Below, piece by piece: positions 31,771 through 44,639 of a DNA stretch of 64,000 bases (position 1 is the first letter of the stretch; each line of letters starts with the position of its first letter). The notes below the pieces were generated by a model. It had not been told where the DNA came from and did not search any database. It worked only from the letters and a program-made list of their open reading frames with translations. The position numbers and the translations under genes are program-made. This DNA is from Arachis hypogaea (Eukaryota > Streptophyta > Magnoliopsida > Fabales > Fabaceae): positions 106,991,363 to 107,055,362 of the forward strand of contig NC_092046.1 of the NCBI RefSeq assembly GCF_003086295.3, given 5' to 3'.

Positions 31771-33652
31771 CCCTTTCATACCAGATTTGCTTTTGCATCA
31801 TCCAAGCCTAGAGAATGGAAGTTGTTGAAAAACTATTCACAGGATTTTATAATTGGAGATCTATCTCAAGGAGTTACCACAAGATCATTAAATACAAGAA
31901 GAATAGAACAAAATGATCTTGCTCTCATCTCTCAAATAGAACCTCAAAATGTGAAGGAGGCTCTTGATGATCTATCTTGGGTCAAGGCTATGGAAGAACT
32001 GAACCAATTTGAGAAAAATAAAGCTTGGACATTGGTGCCAAACTCAAATGGGAAGAAGGTGACACGTACCAAATGAATCTTTTGAAATAAATTGGGTGAG
32101 GATGGTAGCATTGCAAGAAACAAGGCAAGACTAGTGGCTCAAGGGTATGATCAAGAAGAGGGCATTGACTTCGATGAGTCCTTTACTCCGGTTGCAAGGA
32201 TGTAAGCCATAAGATTATTGCTTGCATATGCCGCACACAAAGGGTTCAAATTTTTTCAAATAGATGTCAAATGTGCCATTTTGAAAGGTATTATTGATAG
32301 AGAGGTATATGTGGCACAACCTCCTGATTTTGAAAACAAAGATTTTCCAAACCATGTCTTTAAACATTCAAAAGCTCTTTATATTTTGAGACAAGCTCCA
32401 AGAACTTGGTATGAAAGACTTAACTCTTTCTTATTGAAAAATAGTTTTCAAAGGGGTACCGCGGATACCATTCTTTTTATAAAAGAATCTAATAGTAATT
32501 TCATTCTTGTTCAAGTTTATGTGGATGATATTGTGTTTGGATTAGCTAATGAAGCCTCGTGTGCTTATTTTGAAAAATTAATGACTAGTGAGTTTGATAT
32601 GAGTATGATGGGAGAACTCACATTCTTTCTAGGACTCCAAATCAAACAAACTCCTAGTGGCATTTTTGTACCCCCAAGGTAAATATGCCAAAGAATTGGT
32701 AAAGAAATTTGGTTTAGAAAATTTCAAACCAATGAGTATTCCAATGTATCCAAACTCTAAACTTGAGAAGGATGAAAATGAAAAAGATGCGGATAAAACA
32801 AGGTATAGAAGAATGATCCAATCTCTTATGTATCTAACATCCTCTAGACCAGACATTGTTTAAGTGTTAAAATTTGCTCTAGATTCCAATCACAACCTAA
32901 ATAATCCCGTCTTTCAACTGTCAAGAGAATCATTAGATACGTTAATGGCACCTGTGATTATCACTTGTGGTATCCAAAATCTGATAAATTTTGTGTCGTG
33001 GGAAATTGTGATGCAAATTTTGCCTGTGACCGAATTGTTAAAAGTACATATGGGGTTTGCTGTTTTCTAGGACAATCAATAAACGTGTGGTCCAGTAAGA
33101 AATAAGCTACTGTTGCATTATCTATAGCCGAGGATGAATACATAGCCGCTTCTTCTCGTTATTCATAGTTGTTATGGATTAAAATACAACTTGCAGATTA
33201 CAAATTGCAAGTCAATAATATCCCTTATTGTATGATAACATGAGTGCAATAAACATTTCTAAAAATCCAATTATGCACTCTAGAACAAAACACATTGAAG
33301 TGAGATTTCACTCCATTAAAGAACATGTGCAAAAGGGAACTATTGACATACAATTTGTTAAATCTGAAGACCAACTTGCAGATATTTTCACTAAACCTCT
33401 GTCTGAAGAGAGATTTTGCAAGTTGAGAAAAGCATTGGGTATTGTTTAGTCTGAATTCTTGAATTAATTTGATGATGTTGCTTTTATGTTGTTTCTCAGG
33501 TCAATAGGAGACAAAACTGGAGATGATGACTCCCTCTAGGTTCCCTAGTTATCAAATTGAGAGCTAGTACAAATAATGAATATGGGTCCATTGTGTTTTC
33601 TTAAAACCACCATTGGGCTCAAAAGGAAGAAGTTCAATTATATGATGTGGGT
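31771..33652 (+). pseudogene. Copia element G, reverse transcriptase and RNase H
   Basis: It resumes the copia frame from 22953. RT: WVKAMEELNQFEKNKAWTLVP near 31978, [24 protein letters not shown] near 32131, the QIDVK segment near 32260, LRQAPRTWYERL near 32385, and the catalytic YVDD at 32518-32529. RNase H: TYGVC region near 33045 and the SEDQLADIFTKPL end signature near 33363-33402. Stops at 32074, 32083, 32200 and 32861, and frameshifts near 32665, 32880 and 33230, make it dead. The pol frame ends at 33449. The rest, to 33652, is spacer cut by element H. Confidence 0.88.
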
Positions 33653-34815
33653 TGATGAATCCATATTTGATGGTAAATTTTGGCTTGAATTGGATGGATT
33701 TCACCACAGAAACTAACACTTATTCACTAAAATAGCATACTTTTGTGTTTTATCTCTAAATTGCACCTAAATGTGAAAACATGTATTTTTGTGCTTAAAT
33801 TGATCAATGTAATTCTACTTTTATTCCATTCGATGCCGTGATATATTTTGTTAAGTGATTTCAGGTCAATTAGGCAAGAAAAAGAAAGCATGCAAAAAAA
33901 GGGGAGAACACATGAAGAAAACAAAGGAGAAGCACACACTCAAGTATGCATACGCACAACCACCTATACGTACGCACAAGTGGAAATCAGCTAGTATGCG
34001 TACGCACTCAATCATGTGCTTACGAACAAGTCTGGGTGTGTGACTTCATTAATGAAGCATGTGGCTCGCGATTTTGGGGGCCTCTTGGCCCAACTTTTGG
34101 AGTTCCTGAAGCTACTTGGAGTGATATATCAAAGGGACATTATTGCATATCAAAGGAGGCCACATTAGATCATACAATACAACATTATTAGGAGTAGGAG
34201 TAGTTTAGATTAGTTTTCTTTCAATTCTCTCTTAGGGTTTTATTAATGTCTCACAGTAGAACTTTATAATTTCAGTTTTGATCTTGGATATTTGCTTGTC
34301 TCATTGTAAGTACTCTTTAATTTCCTCTTTAATTACACTACTCTTGCTATATTTTCTTCTAGTTCAAATTACTTTGTTAATATATCCAATTTTAATTTCT
34401 TGAGTTTTTGATTAATGATTTTGATGTTTGATGGTTTATATATGCTTGATTGAGTTTCTATTGTTGATTTTGTTCATAGCTTGGTTATAGTTTTGATTAT
34501 CTTTTGAAATTTGCCATGCTTTGCTTTATTCTCTACCAAGTATTTGTGAAAATGCCAATTATGACTTTTGAGTAGATTTTCACTCCTTGGCTTGGGAAAT
34601 GAGTCCCTAGTATACTGTAGTCATAATGTCCGATATTTAGTGGTAATTCTTGGGTTGTTAGTTGACTCTTGTTTCCGCTAACGCTATCTCTTTACTAAGT
34701 TAATTAGTAAGTTAACTAGGACTTGTGGATTAAGGTCAATTATACTTGCTTGACTTACTCCTCGATGTTGGGGTTGACGAAGTGAGATTAACTCATCATA
34801 ATTATCATAGAACAA
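33653..34815 (+). repeat. 5' LTR of element H, 3'-truncated
   Basis: It starts TGATGAATCC and parallels 37008-38180 of the other LTR. The match is lost soon after CATCATAATT at about 34801, so several hundred bp of the LTR end are absent. Palindromes lie at 33945-34035 and the conserved core at 33822-33865. Confidence 0.8.
33940..34035. repeat. TGCGTACGCA palindromes in the left LTR of H
   Basis: Four degenerate units near 33945, 33967, 33994 and 34017. They pair one to one with units at 37312, 37336, 37362 and 37383 in the other LTR. Most differences are C/T or G/A at CpG. Confidence 0.75.
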
Positions 34816-37007
34816 GCACTTTATCCATCTAATTATTCCATTAGTTTTGAGGATGAATAAGTAGATTTCATTTCATTATTGAATTGGTTGTTGTTTATTG
34901 TGCTTTTATATTAATCTTGTGCTTTTACTTGCACAATTTCAATATCAATTCTTCCAAAATTCAATTCACTTTTGTTGTGTTTGCCTAAGCTCGCTTGTGC
35001 TTCAATCTTTGCTTATTCATTGCTTGCAACTTAGGCCATTTAACTGAGAAACTCATGCTTACTTTTTGATTGTGTGTGCCGTTTTAACTGGCCAATGTGT
35101 GTGTTCTAACCATGCGCACATTTAGAATACACACATTGTCTTTTATCATACCACATCCATATAAACTCTTCCTCAATTCATGTTTATTTGTTTTATACAG
35201 CAGCCCGAGCCACCTCGCGTCCACCAGCTGAAGGTGGAGTGCCTTAGAGCATCAATTTCCCCAGATTGTGTACATGCACGGAAGACCGTGCAATGCTTAA
35301 TTGTGGGGGAGGATTCGCGATCTTTGTGGCGTAAATTTTCTTTTCTGAACATTTTGCACTCTATTTTGTTTTCTTTTCTTATGGTTCATGTAGATATTTG
35401 GAGTACTTTTGACTATTGCACTATATTTTCTTTTGGTACATATATCTTAGCTTATTCATAGTTTTATTTCTAGCTATTGCATGTGGCATTTTTTTACTTT
35501 TGCTTGGTATATATGCTATAGATAGAAGTTGAGATTGGATGTTGTGAATAGTATAGCACCTAGTTTAATTTTGTCCTAATTGTTTATGATGATTTTTGGA
35601 TAGTGAAAATTAGGAAAGAGCTAAGAATTTTGAAATTTCATCCAACACATTATAGATACATATATAGGAAATAATTTTGGCAAAAACAACAAAAATTTTC
35701 TGGAATTCTCTTTTAGGGTGTTCCATTGATTTGATTCAGAAAATTGTTTTCAAACTTGCTTGAATGATTTATTTTGTGGAACATAGAAGAGAGATAGAAC
35801 AAACAACCTTGTGAGTTGTTGAGCTTATAATGCGTGGTTGCATATTTCAACCACAATCTTTATTCATTGTGCGCTATGGTCCTTCTATGATTGTGATATT
35901 AGATTTGCTTAATTTTTTATTTCTAATGTTTGATGTTTTGAATGCATTTAGCATGATTGAGGCCGTTTTTGAATTGAAGCTCAGTAACCCATATAGCCAC
36001 ACCTTTATATCTACTATTGTAAGCCACTTTTGAGCCTTTTAAATTCCCTTTTATTCTAATTGTTATCGCATCACCAACCTTAAGCCAAAAATCATGAATA
36101 ACCTTGAATTGCATCTTTGATTAGCTTAGGTTGAGGTGTGTGTGTCATTTAAGTGTGGGGGAATATTGGGAAGCATTGGTAGAGAAAAATTTTTTATTAT
36201 GGAGTATTCATTGAAAATTTTGAAGAAACATGGGTGCACATTCATATATCAATTTGCTTTAACCATATGCATTTGTCATAGAAAAAAAAACAACAAAAAA
36301 GGGACAAAGGTTGCCCCAGAGAAAAGAAAAATGAATAAGAAATCCATATGTGATTTGAATGAGAACCAATGCATGAATGTGTGTAAAAAGAGAGGAATGG
36401 GAGGTTAGGTTGCATTTTTGTGATTAGGTTGATATAGGTTGGGTGGGATACTTGAGCTAATCAAAGATTCAATCTTTTAGTCCACTAAACCATATTCATC
36501 ATACCTTTACCCTAACCCCATTACAACCCTCTAAAGACCTCATGATATTTGCATACATACATTAGATACTTGTTGATTGTTAGATGAATAGAAAATCCTA
36601 GAATGTATGATTAGAGGAGACTTGAGTGATTAAACCCTAAACACTGAGCGATTAGAGTGTATACACATCCGGTGACGGTTCGATTACTCAATTCTATGTC
36701 CCCACCCCTTATATTGTGTTTTCTTGCAAGTTGCTTCATTTTAAGACTTGAATCAAATCATTGGATTGTGATCACATTTGTAATGTCTCTTTGTTTTTTT
36801 TTTTTTTTGGCCCTATATGTCCATATGCTTGCTTGGAAATTTGGTTGTTTGTTTTTGCCAATTCAATAGGACACTATAGTATAGCTAGAAATAGATAGCA
36901 TTTAGTATAGTTGCATGCATATAGATAGTTACATTAAATAAGTTGTTTGCCCTTCGATCCTTCTCCGATTAGCATGAGGACATGCTATTGTTTAAGTGTA
37001 GGAAAAT
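34816..37007 (+). other. internal remnant of H with hairpin-purine modules
   Basis: The left part (34816-35260) ends in a short stretch resembling the end of an env-like ORF (QQPEPP near 35200). A module at 35275-35312 has stem TGCACGG/CCGTGCA, loop AAGA, then TTAATTGTGGGGGAGG. A second purine-rich copy without hairpin lies at 36147-36161. The LTR-proximal module at 36970-37007 has stem TAGCATG/CATGCTA, loop AGGA, then TTAAGTGTAGGAAAAT. The rest is AT-rich without genes. Confidence 0.65.
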
Positions 37008-38551
37008 TGATGAATCCATATCTGATGGTAAATTTTGGCTTGAATTGGATGAATTTCACAATATAAACTCACACTTATTCACTAAAATAGCATACTTTTG
37101 TATTTTATCCGTAAATTGCACCTAAATGTGAAAACATGTGTTTTTGTATTTAAATTGATCAATTTAATTCGGCTTTTATTCCATTCGATGCCGTGATATA
37201 TTTTGTCAAGTGATTTCAGGTCAATTAGGCAAGAATGATTTAGTAGAAGTGGAAGAAAGCATGCAAAAAAGGGAGAACACATGAAGAAAACAAAAGAGAA
37301 GCACACACTCAAGTGTGCGTACGCACATCTTCCCGTGCGTATGCACAAGTGGAAATCAGCTAGTGTGTGTACGCACACAACTCTGTGTGTACGCACAAGT
37401 CTGGGCGCGTGACTTCATTAATGAAGCATGTGGCTCGCAATTTTGGGGGCCTCTTGGCCCAATTTTTGGAGTTCCTGAGGCTACTTAGAGTGCTATATCA
37501 AAGGGACATCATTTCATACCAAAGCAGGCCACCATATTACACAACATTACAACATAATTAGTTGTAGGAGTAGTGTAGAGTAGTGTTCTTTCAATTCTCT
37601 CTTAGGGTTTATTTAGGTTTCATAGTAGAACTTTATAATTTCAGTTTTGATCTTGGATTTTACTTGTCTCTTTGTAAGTAATTTACTCTTGCTACATTTT
37701 CTTATGGTTCAAGTTATTTTGTTAATATATCCAATTTTGATTTCTTGAGTTTTTGGTTGATAAATTTGATGTTTTATGATTTATATATACTTGATTAATT
37801 TTCTATTGTTGATATTATGCATAGTTGGTTATAGTTTTTATTATATTTTGCAATTTGCTATGTTTTGCTTTATTGCCCACCAAGTGTTTGTAAAAAAGCC
37901 AATTATCGATTTTGAGTAGATTTTTACTCCTTGGCTTGGGAAATGAGTCCCTAGGATACTAAAGGCATAATGTTTGATATTTAGTGGTAATTCTTGGGTT
38001 GTTAGTTGACTCTTGTTTCCACTAACGCTAGCTTTTTACTAAGTTAATTAGTAAGTTAGCTAGGACTTATGAATTAAGGTCAACTAATGCTTGCTTGACT
38101 TACTCCTGGATGTTAGGGGTTGACGAAGTGAGATTAACTCATCATAATTGCCATAGTTATGGTAATGACAATGATAGGATTCCTTAATTCTCATTCCCAA
38201 GTCAAGGCCCTTTTTATGCTTTTATCGCATTTTCACTAGTTTTGACCTTATCTTCTTCTAATTTGCATTAATTGTCTTTTAATCTCTTGCTAGTTCGTTT
38301 ATTCTTTAGTTCCTTTTAATTTCTTTTTCCATGCTTGAAAACCCCCTTTTCTTCACAACCAAAAGTGTGAATCTAACTTGCATAGTCCGAGGGAAGAGAC
38401 CCGGGATTTAAAACTCCCGGTTTATATTTGTTTTGGATTGTGACAATCCTTTAGTTAAACTTTGATTATGGGCTGTAATTCTCGGTTGGGGATATACTCA
38501 CAACACAAATTCTTCTAAGAAAATTCCTAACCGACAGTTTGGCACGCATCA
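37008..38551 (+). repeat. 3' LTR of element H
   Basis: 1544 bp, TGATGAATCC to ACGCATCA. It contains the palindrome array (37310-37400) and the conserved core (37179-37220). It is the reference for the truncated left LTR. Confidence 0.88.
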
Positions 38552-40311
38552 TGGGCTTCATTGTTTGTTTTGATCATAAATTAAAAATTTATTTGTTTTA
38601 TGGTTTCTCATCAAGTCAAATCAAATTCTGATTTTCAAATTTTATTTTTGACTTGTCTTTTCAAACTGCTTGTTTGCATATCCTTTCAAGTCAATTTTTT
38701 TTAAACACCTTTTCATTTTATTTAAATATCAGTTTGTGTTTTCAAAGCATTTATAATAGTTACACCTTAAAAACCTCTCATCTTCTCCAACCTCCAGAAC
38801 TCGCATAAATTCATTCATTAGGTTACATAAAGATGAGAATTTGTTACTCGAAGAGGCACAGGAACCTATCATGCTCCACAAAACCCTCCTCCAAAAGGCC
38901 AAGCTCACACTCATATCTATATTCACTCCCATTTGTCTTCACATTCCTCTCTTGTTCCCAAACCGATGGCACATACCAAAAGTGACGACCATCCACGGTG
39001 CCACCAGAGGCTAGAACATCTAGGGCAAACACAGCAAAATGGGAAAATATCCATGAATGACAAAGAACCTCCAACGTCTCCACCTCCTCGTTCATCATCT
39101 CGTCCTCAAGGACGTTCTACTCCTACAAGTCACACACCCAATGGTAATCGTAGACCCTTTCTTAACTCTGTGAAACTACTACCGACCCTTGATCCCGTTG
39201 GTTTTAAATCTTATTTTCATAACCTCTCTCATTCTCATTTGATCATTTCCGTTTCTCATCAAGTATGAATTTTGAATTTTATAGAGATATTGTTTCTATA
39301 GAGCTGTTGTTTCTAAAAGACCTTTGTGTTCAAAATATGTGGCTGATTTAAATGCTCTGGCTAAAAAGGGAATAAATTTTGTCGAAAACATTGTTTACTT
39401 AGACTAGGAAAAAACTTTTTAAAATCAGAAAACCAGTTTATCCTGATTAGGTTAGAGAATTTTATGCCAATATGTACTATCATGAGGAATCTGTTCACTT
39501 TTATGTTAAAGGCCAGGAAATTCATTTAAACAAATAATCCATTGGTGATGCTCTGGACTATTATGATGGTGTCAATGCCTATATTACTGAAAAGTGGGAT
39601 AATAATCTGGGGATATCACATTAGGATGTTTTGGACAACATTTGTGAGAATATTTCTCTCATGGATAGTGTTACTCCTAACCACCGAGCCTAAGTCCTGT
39701 CAAAGCCCAGTTAACCCATTTTTATCAATGAGTTACTCTCTATGACACCTTAGTTGTCTATGTCATTCTTAACAAAGCTAAAATCTCTTTTGCATATCTT
39801 ATGATACGTCATATGTATGATTGCATCAAAAGTGATCAAAATGTTTCACTACCATATGGCATGTTTTTTCACTTATTTTTTTTAGCACTTTGGTGTTGAT
39901 ATGAACAATAAGATCCAAGAGAATAGAATTTCATCTCCTAAAGGTGGTGGCGCAGTCAAATAGATATAGGAAAAAGGAACTAAGGCTGCTAAAGATATAG
40001 TTATGGAAGAAGAAGAAGATGAAAGTATTCCTCCTTCGTCAGCTGTCGGTACATCAACTTCCATCAAGTACTTGGTAAATAGTATTGTGAAAGATGTATT
40101 GCAAGAATTTGTGAACCTTACCAAGCACATGATCTCTTCTAGTCAACAAGCTAAGAGTCTTGCAATTCAAAATAAAAATTCATTGAGAAAGTTTCAAAGC
40201 AGAGTTGAAATACTTCTAAAGTATCTTAAATCATTGGAAGATGATCAAATGATGTCTGATCATGAAGAAGAAGACTTTTTTGGAATCGAGGAAGATGGAT
40301 CTGATGTCTAG
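38552..40311 (+). pseudogene. env-like ORF remnant of copia element G
   Basis: After a T-rich spacer (38552-38955), decayed frames run to the stop at 40309-40311. Recognisable stretches are a Pro/Ser/Arg-rich N-terminus near 38961-39270, a middle segment (VREFYANMYYHEESVHFYVKG read near 39447-39515), and an intact C-terminal frame (about 40003-40311) that is acidic then helical and probably coiled-coil. Several stops and shifts separate them. The position after a copia pol and this composition fit the env-like second ORF of Sireviruses. I cannot prove homology without a search. Confidence 0.5.
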
Positions 40312-40916
40312 CTCCTTGTTGATGATGATGCACTAGAAGAACTATTTTTGACATTTCACTTATGTTACTTTGATACTTTTCATTTCATTTGGATGACTGT
40401 AATAGATTAGACAATTGACTCTGAACTGATTGCACTGCTGATTTGCATTTGGATACTTAGTATATTTTGTGCAGGGATTACTAACTCTCCTTGATAACAA
40501 AAAGGGGGAATGAGTAAAAGAAAAATGAATTGTTAGGTTATTTAATTCATAAACTGATGTGCTACTGTGAATCTTTTGACTCTGATTGATAAATTTTTTA
40601 TCACTATTTGCTATTAGTTGAGGCTGAATGATGATTGTGTTTGGATTAATAGTTTTGTAAATATTTTCTAGTGATTAGGCTAGTTTACTTAGTGTATAAA
40701 TCTGTTGAAATAGTTTTTCGGATGTTTAGAATTGTTTCCATGTAAATTATGTTGATCACATGCTGAAAAATGCAAATATTTAGGGGGAGCCAAGTGAAAA
40801 AAAGAAAGGGAGTGTTCACATCAAAGATTGCATCATCAAAGGAAAGTTCACTAAAACTCTTCTTATTTCTTTTATTACAATTCATTTTACAATGTTTGTC
40901 ATTAAGGGAGAAATTA
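40312..40916 (+). promoter_or_regulatory. purine-rich tracts before the 3' LTR of G
   Basis: Tracts AAAAAGGGGGAATGAG (about 40498-40513), TTTAGGGGGAGCC (about 40780) and TTAAGGGAGAAA (about 40902-40913). Repeated polypurine tracts between the env-like ORF and the LTR are known for Sireviruses. The last one probably abuts the LTR. Confidence 0.5.
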
Positions 40917-42010
40917 TTGAGTTTAAAGAACTAATTAACCAAACATTAACTGATTAGTTTGTTAATTGTGCAGAAATTAATAAAAAGCAAAACAGGCCAA
41001 TAACAAGCTTTAGACGCACATACACTCATGGTTCAAGGGAATATTTGTTGATTACACCAATAATTTTCCATCAGAAATAAAAGCAAGCATCAGGCCAAAT
41101 TCAAAGGAATGAATAACAAGCAAAGTCCTTAAATGGTTTAGGCCCAGAAGATTTAAAGATTCTCTAAGCCCATGTTCATATCATTTAACTTATTCACAGC
41201 CCATGGGAAGAGTTACCATCAAGGGAAGGAAGATTCACTTCCATCTAAACCAAAACACAAAGTAACCGGACCAGTTCTCTCTCTTCTCTTTGTCTCTCTT
41301 TTCTCTCTCACACTCACATGAAGCATTCCAAAATATAAAGCAAGAAAAGGGAACTCTATTTAGCGTTCAATCAAAGATGAAAAAGTGGGTTATCAAAATC
41401 AATCAAGAAGATGAAGGCACCAAGTAAAGATCAAATCCGAAGGCTAAATTAAAGAAAAGTCAAATTTTTGTTTCAGAAATCCTTTGTACATTTTTCTGTT
41501 TTATTTTCATGATCCTGAGGGGATTTCCTTGTTAAGTTGGGTGAGCACTTAGTGGTTGAAAATCTGTGGAGTGAACATAGTCAAATCTAACTTGGGTAGA
41601 AGCTAGGTTTGTCCGAGATAGGATTGGGTTGAATCATAGGAAAATTAATGAATGTAATCTTTGTTAAAGATAGTAAGAATTCCATCATCATTGTGGTGGA
41701 GACTAGATGTAGGCTACATTGCAAAGTTGTTGAACCAGGATATATGTTGTCACTCTTCCTTCTCTGATCTGATTCTGGCTTTATTTTCTAAGAGAAAAAA
41801 TTAAATTGTCTCCTACTTATTCCATCCAGCAAGATGTCATAGCAACTCTGCTCCCTCACAATTTTGTTTTGGCTCCTCTATCGAAAAGAGACAAAATAAA
41901 AGTGTGTCCTAAGTTTTCAACAAGAACAGACTTATCTGATTCTCTATGTTCCATCTAGTTTGAAATAAAAGCAAGCAAAGTAAAAAGAGTCACTAATAAC
42001 GTGAATTTAT
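40917..42010 (+). repeat. probable 3' LTR of copia element G
   Basis: It starts near TTGAGTTTAAAG after the last purine tract. The text near 41620-41760 (a short T/G-rich block around the ATGTAATCTTTG and GAACCAGGATATAT segments) is what I know from SIRE-type LTRs. The right end is a guess, because no partner LTR or target duplication is in view. Confidence 0.4.
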
Positions 42011-43259
42011 TTTGTTACATAGATGTTCCCTCGCCTTTTTTATCATATTTACATTTTTGTAAAGAGGGATAGGAGTTGTGATCTTATAACATATATTTAT
42101 ATACTACTTGTATACATTATTCTTGTAAATATAAAAGTGTTGTGATAATTTGTATGTATGTATAAAAGAAAAATATTACCATTTCTTTTAAGAAAAGTCA
42201 ATAAAGATTTCAAGTAAAGGCTCCTACTTGCTATAGTTATATATAGAAGTCATCATAATATCCTCACTATTAGAGTAGCATAGCCAGAAGCGTGACATTC
42301 TGGTGGTGAGGGTGTTTCATTCAACAACAACAATAGCAAAGAACTTTCTCAAATTCAACAAAAAAGCATTCAAATCATTTCAATGCTTTATACTCTCCCA
42401 AAATAAACAATCAAGAAAGAGCCAGAGCCACACACAATCAAGCAAAGCATTTCAAAGCATTTCCTTGTTTTTTTTTCGGTTAGGGATTCTTTTTCATGTT
42501 ATACTATAAGCAAATCAATACACAGAACAATATTGAGCCTAGATTGAGAAGCATAATTTGAAATTATTGAACCCTAATTTTAAAAAATTAGGACCATGAA
42601 CCATAACTTACCTATGGTGGTAGCGGCGGTCCAACTACATAGTGGTGGTGACGGAAAATACGGACGGAAAATCTGTGCCATAGAGGTAGCAAAGGACAAC
42701 ATTAAGGCAGCAGCACAACACAGAAAAGCTGCAGTGACAAGGGATGGCACAGCAGCAATGGTGCAATGAAGAGGGAAGAGAGCGGAGGAGAGGCACAGGC
42801 GATGCTGCTGAAAACGCGAAGAGAGACCCTAGTGGTGTGACATAGGAGAAGAGCGAGAGCCAAATCGCGTGGAAACAGCCGACAGAAGAGATGGAGGAAG
42901 AAATTGCAGAGAGTTTGAGGTGACATGGTAGGGGTAGGTTCGACAGCAATATGATGACTTGAGAAGAGCAAAAATTGGGGGAAGAGATGAGAAAGTGATT
43001 TGAGATAACGGAATATGATGGAGGCCGATGATTGAAGATGATGGAAGATGGTGACGGTGGGAAGATGAGGGCTTTCATCTAATGGTGACAGTGGAAAGAT
43101 TGATTATGGAAGTTGAGGGCTTTCATCTAATTGAAGATGGTAAGTTTTTTTTTTTAATTATCAAATTTTATAAAGGATAAAATTGTCAAAAGGATGATTT
43201 TAATATTAAATGTAATGTTAGGGACTATTTTTAACCAAAAAAAGGTTAGGGACGATTTC
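42011..43259. other. intergenic DNA without a supported gene
   Basis: Mixed AT-rich DNA with a purine-rich strand at 42630-43080 whose reverse frames are compositional. A small inverted repeat TAACCAAAAAAAGGTTA lies near 43233-43249, flanked on both sides by TTAGGGAC-type words. It might be the edge of an old DNA transposon but is too short to classify. Confidence 0.5.
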
Positions 43260-44639
43260 TGTAATGACCTAATTTTCAGTATGTCTAGATCATACCGGAA
43301 ACTGAGTGCTACCAACTTGTCTTCCTAATTATTATCTATTATTTCTTATAAACAACCATACGTGTATATATATATATATATCTCAAGCAGTTACCAACAT
43401 GTAGTTATCCAGCCTTTATTAGAGTATATATCTCAGTTAGAACACCCCAAGAAATAGCTAGATAATAACTATACACACACACACACATAATATCCCAGGC
43501 CCTGATCTGTTCAAGAAGTCCCTAAACTGGTGCCCAGGCTAGCCTAGACTCTATACTAACCTAATCACACTAAACTACAAAAGCGAGGAAAAGTACATTC
43601 TAGGTCTTCAAAACTCAGGTCTTGTTGAACGTCATCAAAAGGTGATACATCATCTACTATTCCTCTACATGATCGTACGTAGTCATAGGGCATCTTACTA
43701 GTAGTCTATCAAGTAGCCAAATAACAAGAGTCTCATACAAAGAATTTAGGCTAAAGTTTGTATTCAAATGGGGGTGCAGACGTTGGCTGATCTCAAGTAT
43801 TTACATATAAACAGATAACAGAATTCACCCTAAACTCAGAAGACTACCTAGAGTAGAATCCTCTTTGTGGAACGGTCATCAATAGATTACAGAAAAGTAC
43901 TGCTGCTTCCATTTGAAGGGGAAGAGCAGGGGTAAGAACTGAAAAGTTCTTAGTAGAGTCAGGCTAATTAGTCATGTTAATCGCTTCCATCGTGCTTAAG
44001 AGTCAGTCAAATAAATTTTACAGTAAACAGAAGAAAACAAGGAAACAGATAGACAGAAAAAGCAAAAAAACCAGAAAAATACAAGAAAATAGAGAAATAC
44101 AAGAAACAGAATACAATCATAGAAAATACATAATAGAGAGAATGATGTACACATGAGGATGATGCATGTCTAGCCCTAGTGCAGGTAATGAGCTCATTTG
44201 TCGGTTACTTACCCGCTCCCGACGTTACCCGGAGTCTTTTGACCAGGTAAGGCTTCTCTATTGGCAATACCCACAACACTAGTCCTTTGACTTGCAGGGT
44301 GGCACTAGCAACCCACTGCAAGACTCTTTTGACTTGCAAGACGACACTAGTCAACTTATGTCTTCCCAACACACTCATTGTAAGAGTCATTTGACTTACA
44401 GGAGCACACACACACACACACATTGTAAGAGTCTTTTGACTTACAGAATAGGATTATTTCTAAGTATACCAGGAAAGTATTCTCAGTGGTTGCACCACCA
44501 TCTATTTGGCTTCCTTCTCGCAGCAGATGAACATATAATAAGTGTTTTACTCTTCATTCTCTTTCTCTTTTTCCTCTTTTCTTTTTGCCTCTTGTTCTGC
44601 TCTTATTTTTCTTCTTAACTTTTGAATTTATAATTTATT
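43260..44639. repeat. possible gypsy LTR remnant with simple repeats
   Basis: It begins TGTAATGACC, a start seen in chromovirus (Tekay-type) LTRs. It contains (TA)n near 43363-43380 and (CA)n near 43472-43487 and 44405-44422. No internal domain, primer site or partner is visible, so the assignment is weak. Confidence 0.25.
44230..44450. repeat. minisatellite with TTTGACTTRCAG units
   Basis: Five imperfect units, each with GTC-TTTTGAC-TTRCAG, near 44233, 44282, 44326, 44386 and 44431, spaced about 45-60 nt with variable filler including a (CA)n run. Each carries the W-box core TTGAC. Confidence 0.65.

Larger units (their letters stand above)
33653..38551 (+). mobile_element. Element H: LTR element without gag or pol
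   Basis: Two LTRs of one type (33653-about 34815 and 37008-38551) flank 2.2 kb that corresponds to the 3' internal part of an Athila-type element (env-like end, spacer, purine tract). The flanks TGGGT (33648-33652) and TGGGC (38552-38556) agree at four of five bases, a good target duplication. The 3' end of the left LTR, the primer binding site, gag and pol are missing, as in a single large deletion. It sits in the pol-env spacer of copia element G. Confidence 0.88.

Noticed and set aside
22949..31775. Target duplication of L taken as certain
   Set aside because: CCAAT and CCCTT match at only three of five bases; the insertion is instead supported by continuity of the copia frame.
42635..43078. 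A 147-codon Ser/Leu/Cys-rich minus-strand frame
   Set aside because: It reflects the complement of a purine-rich strand, with no domain, no promoter signal and overlapping frames of similar quality.
43228..43260. Terminal inverted repeat of a DNA transposon
   Set aside because: Only a 5-bp inverted repeat flanking an A run is visible, with no partner end or target duplication.
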